NCBI RefSeq assembly: GCF_002017865.1
Contig: NZ_MTJN01000002.1
Coordinates: 4,278,001 to 4,342,000 of the forward strand
Origin: Rhodoferax fermentans
GTDB taxonomy: Bacteria > Pseudomonadota > Gammaproteobacteria > Burkholderiales > Burkholderiaceae_C
Length of the DNA: 64,000 bases
Direction: 5' to 3'
The translations under genes were made by a program, and so were the position numbers. The notes under the pieces were generated by a model that was given only the letters and a program-made list of their open reading frames with translations, did not search any database and was not told the DNA's origin. Below are positions 36,555 through 44,641 of this stretch, piece by piece; within the stretch, counting starts at the first letter, position 1, and the number at the start of each line of letters is the position of its first letter.

Positions 36555-37325
36555 ATGTTTGAGAAAAGGCGACAACGCATTGACAAGATATTGGCCCTGC
36601 TGGAAGTCAATCAGTCACTCCACATCCGCGATGTCGCTCAAATGCTCGAAGTGTCCGAGATGACACTTCGGCGCGACATCGCCCATGGGGACAACCGACT
36701 CCTCTATCTCGGTGGTTATCTGGTCAAGCCAGGAACGAACAAGGCCTCCCAGTACAGTCTGGACAGCGAAAAGGGCGTCGGGCTCAAGAACAAGCGTTGG
36801 GTCGGTCGCCTTGCAGCCGAACAGATCCAGAGTGGGGACTGCATCTTCATCGACTGCGGTACCACAACACCCCACATCGTGGCTGCCATGCCCAAAGACA
36901 TCGAGTGCACGGTGATTTGTTATGCAAAGAACATTGCCTACCCACTCTCCAGCTTTCCCAACGTGACCTTGGTGCTGCTGGGCGGTGTCTACTACCCGTC
37001 ATCAGCCACCTTTTACTGCGAAGAGAGTGTGGGTTACCTGAACAAATTCGGCATCAACAAAGCCTTTCTGTCCGCAGGCGGGGTCAGCCTGGAGCGAGGC
37101 ATCAGCTGCTCACACCTGCACGAGGTGAAGATCAAGCAAGCCATCCTGGGTATCGCCATCAAGAAGATTCTGGTGGTGGATTCAGGCAAGTTCGGCCAGT
37201 TCCGTTCTGCCTTTTTCGCCGATTTTGCGCAGATCGATAGCGTGGTCACCGATTCAGGGATTGATGCCGAGACCGCTGCCAAGATCACCGACAGCCACAC
37301 CGAGTTGCTGATCGCACAAGCCTAG
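36555..37325 (+). CDS. deoR: DeoR-family repressor (DeoR proper-like)
   Basis: 256 aa. N-terminal DeoR HTH (about 1-55; LHIRDVAQMLEVSEMTLRRD) and C-terminal sugar-phosphate sensor domain with IFIDCGTTTPHIV and VVDSGKFGQFRSAFF. Layout matches E. coli DeoR including LLYLGGYLV after the HTH and SAGGVSLERGISC. ATG 36555 chosen because GAAGGA lies 8 bases upstream; an ATG at 36546 has the same element too close. The expected inducer is deoxyribose-5-phosphate. Divergent from deoC, so it should repress the sugar operon. Confidence 0.9.
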   Translation: MFEKRRQRIDKILALLEVNQSLHIRDVAQMLEVSEMTLRRDIAHGDNRLLYLGGYLVKPGTNKASQYSLDSEKGVGLKNKRWVGRLAAEQIQSGDCIFIDCGTTTPHIVAAMPKDIECTVICYAKNIAYPLSSFPNVTLVLLGGVYYPSSATFYCEESVGYLNKFGINKAFLSAGGVSLERGISCSHLHEVKIKQAILGIAIKKILVVDSGKFGQFRSAFFADFAQIDSVVTDSGIDAETAAKITDSHTELLIAQA

Positions 37326-37519
37326 TCCAACAAATCTCGTTGCGAACGTGCTTACAAAATCCTTACCACAAGTTTTTTCCCGAGCAACTCACAGTTTGTG
37401 TGGATAACTTTGTGCACCAGTCACAGAACAACCCGGCAAAGCCTTGTCTGGTGCGGCCTGCAACGCGATGCCAAAAAAATAAGCAGCAGGGACAAGTGCC
37501 AAAAATTAATAAAAAAATA
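37326..37519. other. AT-rich convergent intergenic gap with a DnaA-box match
   Basis: Contains TGTGGATAA (37399-37407), the complement of a consensus DnaA box TTATCCACA, and an inverted repeat GGGACAAG / CTTGTCCC (37489-37496 and 37524-37531) whose right arm overlaps the HAD stop region. One DnaA box is not an origin. No gene seen. Confidence 0.4.
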
Positions 37520-38179
37520 TCAGCTTGTCCCCAGCAAAACAGCCAGCTCAGTCATGTTAGGAAACAGCCGGTGCGCACCGGCCGCCAGCAAAGCCGGCCC
37601 CGCTTCCGGCAGTGGGCAGTAGGCCCAGACGGTGGCCCCCGCCGCCACACCAGCGGTGATACCGACCGTGGTGTCTTCGATCACCAGGCAATGCTCGGCG
37701 GGCACGTCAAGGTGCCGGGCCGCTGCCAGATACACGTCCGGCGCGGGTTTGGAGCGTGGCATTTCATGCCCGCTGAAAACGCGCCCCGCAAAAAAGTCCA
37801 GCAAGCCGACCTGGCCCAACATCATCTCGACCTTGAAACGATCCGCCCCTGAGGCGCACGCGATCTGACCGTCAAAGCGCGTGTGTGCGGCCTGCACCGC
37901 CGCGTCAGCACCGGCGATGATGGTCGCCCGGGCGCAAAGCGCCTCGTTACGGCGCTGGTAAAAGCGCTGCATCCAGTCTTCGGTCAACGGCTGGCCGGTG
38001 CGGCGTTCAATCTCGGCATGCTCCTCACGCACCGCCTTGCCGATGAAAAAAGCCATACATTCGGCCAGCGTCATGGACCAGCCACTCTCATCCAACATGT
38101 CACGCAACACACCACAGGTGATGGCCTCGCTGTCCACCAACACACCGTCACAGTCAAACAGAACCGCCTTAAAACTCAT
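37520..38179 (-). CDS. HAD-superfamily phosphatase (beta-phosphoglucomutase-like)
   Basis: 219 aa. Motif I LFDCDGVLVDSE, motif II ACASGADRFK, motif III SKPAPDVYLAAA and motif IV IEDTTVGITAGVAAGA are all present; small helical cap after motif I. Resembles YieH/GPH-type phosphatases; substrate unknown. ATG 38179 (MSFKAVLFD) abuts a dispersed repeat that may supply its ribosome-binding site (AAAGGG, 9 bases upstream). Converges with deoR across a 194-bp AT-rich gap. Confidence 0.9.
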   Translation of the reverse strand: MSFKAVLFDCDGVLVDSEAITCGVLRDMLDESGWSMTLAECMAFFIGKAVREEHAEIERRTGQPLTEDWMQRFYQRRNEALCARATIIAGADAAVQAAHTRFDGQIACASGADRFKVEMMLGQVGLLDFFAGRVFSGHEMPRSKPAPDVYLAAARHLDVPAEHCLVIEDTTVGITAGVAAGATVWAYCPLPEAGPALLAAGAHRLFPNMTELAVLLGTS

Positions 38180-38213
38180 AGCTACTAACCCTTTAAATAC
38201 GTGGGCTCTCGCC
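38177..38213 (+). repeat. Dispersed palindromic repeat, copy 8
   Basis: CATAGCTACTAACCCTTTAA, then GTGGGCTCTCGCC. Overlaps the start codon of the HAD gene (minus strand) and lies 14 bp from the patatin stop. Confidence 0.75.
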
Positions 38214-38227
38214 CAACTTCTCACAAA

Positions 38228-39607
38228 TCACGGGACAACAGGTGTCGCCCCCAGATCCTTCAACAAGGACTGAAATTCCTTGGAACTGCGCAGCACCCGC
38301 CCACCCGCAGCCACCAGCCGCGTGACATCGTCGTTGGGCAGTGAAAACGCGGTGGGAATCTGCAGCAACACCCGGCGCTCGGCCATCTCGGGCGCGTCAC
38401 TCAGGTTAACGTTGATGACATAAATCTTGGCATCTGGCGCAAACGGGTCGTCAGCACTGCGCTTGCGCAGCTCCTGGCGCCAGGCTTGGACGGTGTCGCG
38501 CAGCAGCTCCAGCGTCTCCTGGGTGGCGCGCCCGCCGGTGCCAAACAGCAGCGCGTCCATCACCTGCAAGGTGGTGGGCACCTCGTCGTGCGAGTCGATG
38601 TTTTCCGAGGCAGCCCGCTCGGCATTCACCGCGATGATCACGAGCTTCTCGATCGGTGTATCCGTCATCGGGCCGACCGCGCTGCGCAGGCCACCGTCGG
38701 CTTGCGAGCGATCCAGCAAACTGCGCAGGCCCAGGTTGTCAACCAGACCACCGTCCACCAGATGGATGTAGGGACGGGTGGAGGCGTCCAAGTAGGAGCG
38801 CTGGCTGTCACGCAACAGGCGCACGCGGTAGGCATCGGCCTCGGAGCTGGTCAGCGTCACCGGTTGGGCACAGGTGTCGCTGTAGTTTTTGAGTGTCATC
38901 GGGCTCAACGCAATCGGCACCGCGCTGGAGGCCGCCACCGCAAACGACAGTGGCACGCTGTTCAAATCGGAGCAGATCAGCGAGAACTGTCGCCAGCTGA
39001 ACTCGAACCCAGAGCCCAGCGACAGGTCGGTGGCAGAGACCAGCAGCCCGGGATGGCCCGGGCGTTCGGTCAGGTCACCAAAGGTTTTGCCTTTGAACAG
39101 CTCGTCCAGGCGCCGCTCCAGCAGGTTGGACCGGCCAAACCAGGGCGAGGTCAGGTCGTACAGGTTGCGCACTTTGAGGGCGTAGCTGACCAGGTTGTCC
39201 TGGAAGTTCTTGCGCAGGAACTGGTTCTCAAAAGCCGGAAAAGTCTCACTGCCAAAGGCCGCGTAATACGCCGCCACGATGCTGCCGCCCGACACCCCAC
39301 TGATCAGGTCCAGCTCGTCAATCAGACTGATGCTGTTGCCCTGCCATGGCACCTGAGTCTGGCGCAAGGCATCGAGCACGCCATAACCAAAGGCAGCGGC
39401 ACGTGCGCCACCGCCCGAGAGGCTCACCAGCATCAGCATCTTGCGGTCTTGCGCGGGAGCCGCGTCACGCAGCGCTGCCTCACGGTCACCATACATTTTC
39501 ATCGGCTGGTTCTGCCAGGGTCGCAGGCTGGAGCAGCCGCTCAGCAGCACCAGCACCATCAGCGCCAACATCCAGCGCCGCAAGGGTTTGACAATCACAT
39601 CGGTCAT
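38228..39607 (-). CDS. Patatin-like phospholipase, predicted lipoprotein
   Basis: 459 aa. Signal with lipobox LVLLSGC (Cys25), so it is probably a membrane-anchored lipoprotein. Patatin features: oxyanion loop SLSGGGARAAAFGYG, nucleophile elbow ISGVSGGSIVAAY (Ser in GVSGG), and the catalytic Asp in HLVDGGLVDNLG. Predicted lipid acyl hydrolase; natural substrate unknown. It is longer than minimal patatin domains because of a C-terminal helical part. 11 bp from the MBL-fold gene upstream. Confidence 0.9.
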   Translation of the reverse strand: MTDVIVKPLRRWMLALMVLVLLSGCSSLRPWQNQPMKMYGDREAALRDAAPAQDRKMLMLVSLSGGGARAAAFGYGVLDALRQTQVPWQGNSISLIDELDLISGVSGGSIVAAYYAAFGSETFPAFENQFLRKNFQDNLVSYALKVRNLYDLTSPWFGRSNLLERRLDELFKGKTFGDLTERPGHPGLLVSATDLSLGSGFEFSWRQFSLICSDLNSVPLSFAVAASSAVPIALSPMTLKNYSDTCAQPVTLTSSEADAYRVRLLRDSQRSYLDASTRPYIHLVDGGLVDNLGLRSLLDRSQADGGLRSAVGPMTDTPIEKLVIIAVNAERAASENIDSHDEVPTTLQVMDALLFGTGGRATQETLELLRDTVQAWRQELRKRSADDPFAPDAKIYVINVNLSDAPEMAERRVLLQIPTAFSLPNDDVTRLVAAGGRVLRSSKEFQSLLKDLGATPVVP

Positions 39608-39618
39608 CTGTGTCTGGG

Positions 39619-40545
39619 TCAGGTATTGAACAAGTGGGGGCCTTGCTGCCTGGCCGCGCCGGACGCCACCAGCTCGTCCACCAGCAACGCCAGCGCCTGC
39701 GCCAAAGGCAACTCGGCAAATTGCTGGTGCACCAATCGGGCCAGGTAGGGCGTGGCTTGCGCCCAGGCCAGCAGCTCGGATTGTTCCAAAGATTGGGCCT
39801 CCAGCAGCTTGAACTTGAGCAAGACCTTGGTGGCGTAGCGCAGATGTTGCTGCGGGTGGGCCACAAAACGCGCCAGCCGCTGGCGCGCCACACCCAGCGC
39901 CTGCGCCACATCGGTGAACGGCGCGCCGTGGCCGGGCACCACCCAGCGCGGCGCCAGCGCCTCGATCACATCGAGCGTGGCGGCCACCTCGTCAAAGGCG
40001 CCGTCGCCATCCAGCTCGGGGAACACCACGCCAAAACCTCGCTGCCACAAGGCGTCGGCCGACACCAGGGTGCGGCTCATCGGCTCAAACAAAATCACCG
40101 AATAGGTGTCGTGCCCCGGCGCGGCATGCACCTGCCACACCGCGTCACCCAGGGACAACTCGGAGCCCGGCACCAGCACCGCGTCAAAACCAAAACGCGG
40201 GCAGCTTTGCCCGGTGGGGGTGTAGCTCAATGCGTGCGGGTTCCAGTCGCGCACATACGCGGCCTGCCCGGGCGGGATCAGGGTGCGCAGTTGCGGGTAG
40301 GCCGCTTGTAATGCCACATTGCCACCACAGTGGTCACTGTGCAAATGGGTGTTGATCAGCACATCCAGCGCCCGGCCCTGCAGGCTGGCGGCCAGCAGGG
40401 CCAAGGTTTGCGGCGCATGGGTGCAGTAACCACTGTCGATCAACGCGGTGCCCGCCGCGCCCTGGATCACGATGTTGTTGGACGACAACCAGCCGCGCTC
40501 CAGCACAGTCAGCCCCGGGGGCAAGCCAGTGGCTGAGTTACTCAT
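39619..40545 (-). CDS. Metallo-beta-lactamase-fold hydrolase
   Basis: 308 aa. Zinc motif NTHLHSDHCGG (HxHxDH), second His in APGHDTYSVILFEP, and a further Asp/His (LVSADALW; VVPGHGAPF), giving a full binuclear site. C-terminal helical domain (about 215-300) resembles thioesterase/glyoxalase-II-like or winged-helix MBL proteins. Start ATG 40545; a longer frame begins inside a dispersed repeat. Function not assigned. Confidence 0.88.
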   Translation of the reverse strand: MSNSATGLPPGLTVLERGWLSSNNIVIQGAAGTALIDSGYCTHAPQTLALLAASLQGRALDVLINTHLHSDHCGGNVALQAAYPQLRTLIPPGQAAYVRDWNPHALSYTPTGQSCPRFGFDAVLVPGSELSLGDAVWQVHAAPGHDTYSVILFEPMSRTLVSADALWQRGFGVVFPELDGDGAFDEVAATLDVIEALAPRWVVPGHGAPFTDVAQALGVARQRLARFVAHPQQHLRYATKVLLKFKLLEAQSLEQSELLAWAQATPYLARLVHQQFAELPLAQALALLVDELVASGAARQQGPHLFNT

Positions 40546-40549
40546 AAAC

Positions 40550-40604
40550 AAAAATGGCCTCCAGCCCTTATAAAACAAGCGCAGATAGCTATCATTTTTT
40601 AAAA
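40550..40604 (-). repeat. Dispersed palindromic repeat, copy 9
   Basis: AAAATGGCCTCCAGCCCTTA, then CAAGCGCAGATAGCTATC. Fills the gap between the MBL-fold start and the aspartyl protease stop. Confidence 0.8.
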
Positions 40605-40613
40605 ATGCAGAAC

Positions 40614-41231
40614 CTAGCGCGCCCGCAGCACCATCTGCTTCTGGCCCAGGCTGATGTCAAATTTGGACAGGAACGACTGCCCCAGCAGCGCCTGCTTGTC
40701 GTCCCCCAAACTCAAGCCCACACCCACCTTGACGTTGCTGACACGCAGTGGGCCCAGCACCACCGTCACGCCGTCCACCACCCGGCCCGCTCGCTCGCCG
40801 TTGGCCGTGTGGAAGGTGGTGGGTACACCGCCGTTCACGCCTGCGGCCTGGGCCAGCGGCTCACTGACACTCACCAGCGAGGCACCGGTGTCCACCAGGA
40901 ACATCACCTCGCGCCCGTTGATGCTGCCAGGGCTGTAGAAGTGGCCGTCTTGCGCCCGTGGGATGACCAGATCACCATTGGCCAGCACCTGCGACTGTTT
41001 GGGTTTGAGGTAATACGTCATCAAGCCATACACCAGGCCCATGACAGCAAACCAGAACAGCAGCATCGGGATCAGCCCGGTTTGGCGCGGCGCGGATGGT
41101 TTTGACGTCGCTTGGTGGCGCAGGTTGTTGTTCGAGAACGATCTGAACTTGTGGCGGGTGTCATTGAGCTGACGTTGTTTGTCGCGCTCGCGCTGCGCGT
41201 CCCGAAACCAGTCGCGGTCTTCGACACCCAT
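40614..41231 (-). CDS. Retroviral-type aspartyl protease family protein, membrane anchored
   Basis: 205 aa (TIGR02281 type). Hydrophilic N-terminus, one transmembrane segment around residues 55-75 (LIPMLLFWFAVMGLVYGLM), then a periplasmic retropepsin-like domain with the active-site FLVDTGASLVS and the C-terminal LLGQSFLSKFDI. The single DTG means it would act as a dimer. Substrate unknown. ATG 41231 chosen over an upstream start that overlaps no family sequence. Confidence 0.88.
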   Translation of the reverse strand: MGVEDRDWFRDAQRERDKQRQLNDTRHKFRSFSNNNLRHQATSKPSAPRQTGLIPMLLFWFAVMGLVYGLMTYYLKPKQSQVLANGDLVIPRAQDGHFYSPGSINGREVMFLVDTGASLVSVSEPLAQAAGVNGGVPTTFHTANGERAGRVVDGVTVVLGPLRVSNVKVGVGLSLGDDKQALLGQSFLSKFDISLGQKQMVLRAR

Positions 41232-41500
41232 GCTCAGGCAGCGCCCCGGCCAAGCAACCACCCTGCGGTGGCCATCGGCGCGCACACTTCAGAGAAAAAA
41301 ATCTGCTTCATCACCCGCCTTGTCATGTGGTTGGGAGCTGAGCATTCTAGAAGTGCCACGGCGCCCTGGCCGACCACCAGGATGTCAACCTGGTTAACGC
41401 CCTGGGTGTCATTGACTTTGAACTCCGGCGACGGCCAGCAGACATTGCTTGCGACGTGTCTTGAGGACCAGAGACGCCCACCCGCTGAGCAGGCCCGCCC

Positions 41501-42631
41501 TCAGCCCAGCGCCCGCTGGATGATGATTTTTTGCACGTCACTCGTGCCTTCGTAGATCTGGCAGACGCGCACATCGCGGTAGATGCGCTCCACGGGGAAG
41601 TCGCTCACATAACCATAACCACCGAGCGTCTGGATGGCGGCGCTGCAAACTTTTTCAGCCATCTCGCTGGCAAACAGTTTGGCCATGGCCGCCTCCTTGA
41701 GGCAGGGGCGACCCGCATCACGCAGGCTGGCGGCGTGCCAGATCAGCTGGCGAGCCGCTTCGAGTTGGGTGGCACATTCGGCCAGACGGAAACCCACCGC
41801 CTGGTGGTTGAAGATGGCTGTGCCAAAGCTGCTGCGGTCTTTGGCGTAGGTGATGGCGACCTCCAGTGCACTGCGCGCCATGCCAACACTTTGTGCGGCG
41901 ATGCCGATGCGGCCACCTTCCAAGCCACCCAGCGCAATGCCGTACCCCTCGCCCTCTTTGCCAATCAGGTTCTCTGCGGGCACACGGCAGTTGTCGAAGT
42001 TGATCTGCGCGGTGTCGCTGCTGTGTTGGCCCAGTTTGTCCTCCACCCGCGCCACCACATAACCCGGGGTGTTGGTCGGCACCAGGAACGCACTCATGCC
42101 CTTCTTGCCCGCGCCCTTGTCGGTCACCGCAATCACAATGGCCAGATCACCGTTTTTGCCGCTGGTGATGAACTGTTTGACACCGTTGATCAGATAACTG
42201 TCACCGTCTTTGACCGCCGTGGTGCGCAAGCCCGACGCGTCACTGCCGACATGCGGCTCGGTCAGGCAGAAGGCGCCCAGCATCTGGCCCTGCGCCAGCG
42301 GCTCCAGCCACTGCTTCTTTTGGGCAGCGTTGCCGTACTTCATCAGGATGGCGTTGACCGGGCAGTTGGTGACACTGATCACGGTGCTGGTACCGCCATC
42401 ACCAGCGGCAATTTCCTCGAGCACCAGCGCCAGCGTCAGGTAGTCCATCCCGGCGCCACCGAGCTCCTCGGGCACACAGATGCCATAACAACCCAGCGCG
42501 GCCAGCCCTTGGTGCGCGGCTTTGGGAAAGGTGTGTTCCTTGTCCCAGCGGGCGGCGTGGGGCCAGAGTTCGGCTTGGGCAAAAGCGCGCACCGCGTCGC
42601 GCACCATTTCCTGGTCTTGGGTCAGCAGCAT
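41501..42631 (-). CDS. Acyl-CoA dehydrogenase
   Basis: 376 aa FAD enzyme of short/branched chain type. FAD/substrate motifs LGAFCLTEPHVGSDASGL, QFITSGKNGDLAIV, catalytic-Glu helix near the C-terminus (RVCQIYEGTSDVQKIIIQR). Same family as butyryl- and 2-methylbutyryl-CoA dehydrogenases. Neighbouring SDR and thiolase on the same strand suggest a beta-oxidation-like set. Upstream gap of 30 bp to the SDR gene. The 269 bp after it (41232-41500) has no gene I can support. Confidence 0.92.
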   Translation of the reverse strand: MLLTQDQEMVRDAVRAFAQAELWPHAARWDKEHTFPKAAHQGLAALGCYGICVPEELGGAGMDYLTLALVLEEIAAGDGGTSTVISVTNCPVNAILMKYGNAAQKKQWLEPLAQGQMLGAFCLTEPHVGSDASGLRTTAVKDGDSYLINGVKQFITSGKNGDLAIVIAVTDKGAGKKGMSAFLVPTNTPGYVVARVEDKLGQHSSDTAQINFDNCRVPAENLIGKEGEGYGIALGGLEGGRIGIAAQSVGMARSALEVAITYAKDRSSFGTAIFNHQAVGFRLAECATQLEAARQLIWHAASLRDAGRPCLKEAAMAKLFASEMAEKVCSAAIQTLGGYGYVSDFPVERIYRDVRVCQIYEGTSDVQKIIIQRALG

Positions 42632-42661
42632 GGGGTCTCCGTTGCTTGTGTTGTGGGCTGT

Positions 42662-43345
42662 TTACCAACCCGCGAAGGGGCGGCCATCCCATTGCAGGTA
42701 AGGCACGTCGTCACAGCCGTGTATCGTCTTGCTGCTTTTGTGCTTGGCCAGCGTCTGGCGCAGGGCGGACACACTGTCTTGCACCGTCAGCGCCGCCGCC
42801 GATGTGCCCATGTCGGTCTGCACCCAGCCGGGGTGTAGCAGCAGAAACTGGGCACGCGGGTAGTCCGGCTGGGCGGCCACCACGGCCATGTTGAGCGCGG
42901 CCTTGCTGACCTTGTAGAGCCAGCCCCGGCTGCTGCGGCTGTCGCCGATGTGGCCCATGTCGCTGGACAAAAAGGCAAACTGCCCACCCGCCTCCTCGAC
43001 CCAGGGCGCCACCTGGGGCAAGGCCTGCATGACCCCCAACACGTTGGTGTGCATCATCACGTCAAAGTCCTGCTGCGTTGGCGGCGAGATGGCGCCACCG
43101 GTCGAGAACACCCCGGCCACATACAGCGCCAGGTCCAGCTTCTCACCATCGAGCAGCCAGCTCAGGCCGCTGACACTGGCCGGGTCGGCCACATCCAGCT
43201 GGATGGTCTGCGCGCCCACATCCTTGAGCCGCGCCAGCCCGTCTGCGTCGCGCGCGGTGGCGATCACACGCTGGCCCGCATCCAAGTACTGGCGCACCAG
43301 CTCCAGGCCAATACCGCGCGAGGCGCCTATCACCAAAACATTCAT
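42662..43345 (-). CDS. Short-chain dehydrogenase/reductase
   Basis: 227 aa, classical SDR. NAD(P)-binding VIGASRGIGLELVRQY, NAG-like site as LYVAGVFS, catalytic Ser in FLSSDMGHIG and YKVSK (YxxxK). Substrate unknown; the C-factor/YbbO subgroup is plausible. Its start codon is directly abutted by a dispersed repeat copy that reaches the thiolase stop. Confidence 0.88.
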   Translation of the reverse strand: MNVLVIGASRGIGLELVRQYLDAGQRVIATARDADGLARLKDVGAQTIQLDVADPASVSGLSWLLDGEKLDLALYVAGVFSTGGAISPPTQQDFDVMMHTNVLGVMQALPQVAPWVEEAGGQFAFLSSDMGHIGDSRSSRGWLYKVSKAALNMAVVAAQPDYPRAQFLLLHPGWVQTDMGTSAAALTVQDSVSALRQTLAKHKSSKTIHGCDDVPYLQWDGRPFAGW

Positions 43346-43388
43346 GCCTCAAGCCCTTATTTTGATTGGGTCAGCAACTATCAAATTT
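43346..43388 (-). repeat. Dispersed palindromic repeat, copy 10
   Basis: GCCTCAAGCCCTTATTTTGA, then TTGGGTCAGCAACTATCAAA. Exactly spans the gap between the SDR start and the thiolase stop. Confidence 0.8.
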
Positions 43389-44568
43389 ATAACAATTCAA
43401 GCGCCACTGCGGTCGCCTCGCCGCCACCAATACACAGGGTGGCCACGCCCTTTTTCAGGCCACGTGCCTGCAAGGCATACAGCAAGGTGACCATGATGCG
43501 CGCGCCACTGGCGCCAATCGGGTGGCCCAGCGCGCAGGCGCCGCCGTTGACGTTGACCACCTCGTGGCCCAGGTTCAGCTCGTGCATCAGCGCCATGGCC
43601 ACCACCGCAAAAGCTTCGTTGACCTCCCACAGGTCGACGTCGGCCACGCTCCAGCCCGCCCGCGCCAGCACCTTGTGCACCGAGCCGACCGGCGCGGTGG
43701 CAAATTTGGCCGGCTCCTGCGCATGAACCGCGTGTGCCACCAGTCGTGCCAATGGCTGGCAGCCGAACTTGGTGGCGGTGCTTTCCCGCATCAGCACCAG
43801 TGCGGCCGCGCCGTCGTTGATGCTGGAGCTGCTGGCGGCGGTGATGCTGCCGTCTTTTTTGAACGCGGGTTTGAGCGTGGGGATCTTGTCGAGTTTGATG
43901 CGGCCCGGCCCTTCGTCCACGCTGATCACCGTGTCGCCGTGGCGGCCCTTGACCGTGACCGGGGTGATCTCGGCGGCAAACGCACCCGATTGGATGGCAT
44001 GTTGTGCACGGCTCACGCTGGCAATCGCATAAGCGTCCTGCTGGGCGCGGGTGAAGCCGTATTGGGCGGCGCAGTCTTCACCAAACGTGCCCATGGAGCG
44101 CCCGACCTCGTAGGCGTCCTCCAGGCCATCGAGCATCATGTGGTCAAAAATCCGGTCGTGGCCAATGCGGTAACCGGCCCGGCCTTTTTGCAGCAGGTAG
44201 GGGGCATTGGTCATGCTCTCCATACCGCCGGTGACCAGCACATCGGCGCTACCGGCCAGCAGCATGTCGTGGCCAAACATGGTGCTGCGCATGCCCGAGC
44301 CGCAGATTTTGGACAAGGTCACCGCGCCCGCGCTGATCGGCAAACCCGCCTTCAGTGCAGCCTGGCGCGCCGGTGCCTGGCCCTGGCCGGCGGGCAACAC
44401 ATTGCCAAACAGCACCTCATCCACCAGCGCCGGTGCAATCGCGGCGCGCTCAACCGCCGCGCGGATGGCGGCCGCACCCAGGTCATGCGCGGCGAGCGTG
44501 GCAAAGTCACCCTGAAAACTGCCCATCGGCGTGCGCGCGGCAGCCACAATCACAATCGCATCCGTCAT
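43387..44568 (-). CDS. Acetyl-CoA C-acetyltransferase (thiolase)
   Basis: 393 aa. Active-site Cys in LSKICGSGMRST (about residue 88), C-terminal catalytic His in GACALGHPIGASGARI and Cys in ATLCIGGGEA. Biosynthetic-type thiolase length. Could make acetoacetyl-CoA or cleave it after leucine degradation; the second use fits the acetoacetate produced by HMG-CoA lyase. Followed by a repeat copy and the SDR gene. Confidence 0.93.
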   Translation of the reverse strand: MTDAIVIVAAARTPMGSFQGDFATLAAHDLGAAAIRAAVERAAIAPALVDEVLFGNVLPAGQGQAPARQAALKAGLPISAGAVTLSKICGSGMRSTMFGHDMLLAGSADVLVTGGMESMTNAPYLLQKGRAGYRIGHDRIFDHMMLDGLEDAYEVGRSMGTFGEDCAAQYGFTRAQQDAYAIASVSRAQHAIQSGAFAAEITPVTVKGRHGDTVISVDEGPGRIKLDKIPTLKPAFKKDGSITAASSSSINDGAAALVLMRESTATKFGCQPLARLVAHAVHAQEPAKFATAPVGSVHKVLARAGWSVADVDLWEVNEAFAVVAMALMHELNLGHEVVNVNGGACALGHPIGASGARIMVTLLYALQARGLKKGVATLCIGGGEATAVALELL

Positions 44569-44584
44569 AGAGTCTCCTTGGTAT

Positions 44585-44634
44585 AAAAAGTGCCTCTAGC
44601 CCTTATTCAGTCAGGGCGAACAGCTATTAAAAAC
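44585..44634 (-). repeat. Dispersed palindromic repeat, copy 11
   Basis: AAAAAGTGCCTCTAGCCCTT, then GTCAGGGCGAACAGCTATTA. Between the thiolase start and the aceK stop. Confidence 0.85.
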
Positions 44635-44641
44635 AAAGTTG

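Noticed and set aside
41232..41500. Possible gene remnant (plus strand, DVNLVNALGVIDFELRRR)
   Set aside because: Short, without start or family match; might be decay product but cannot be supported.
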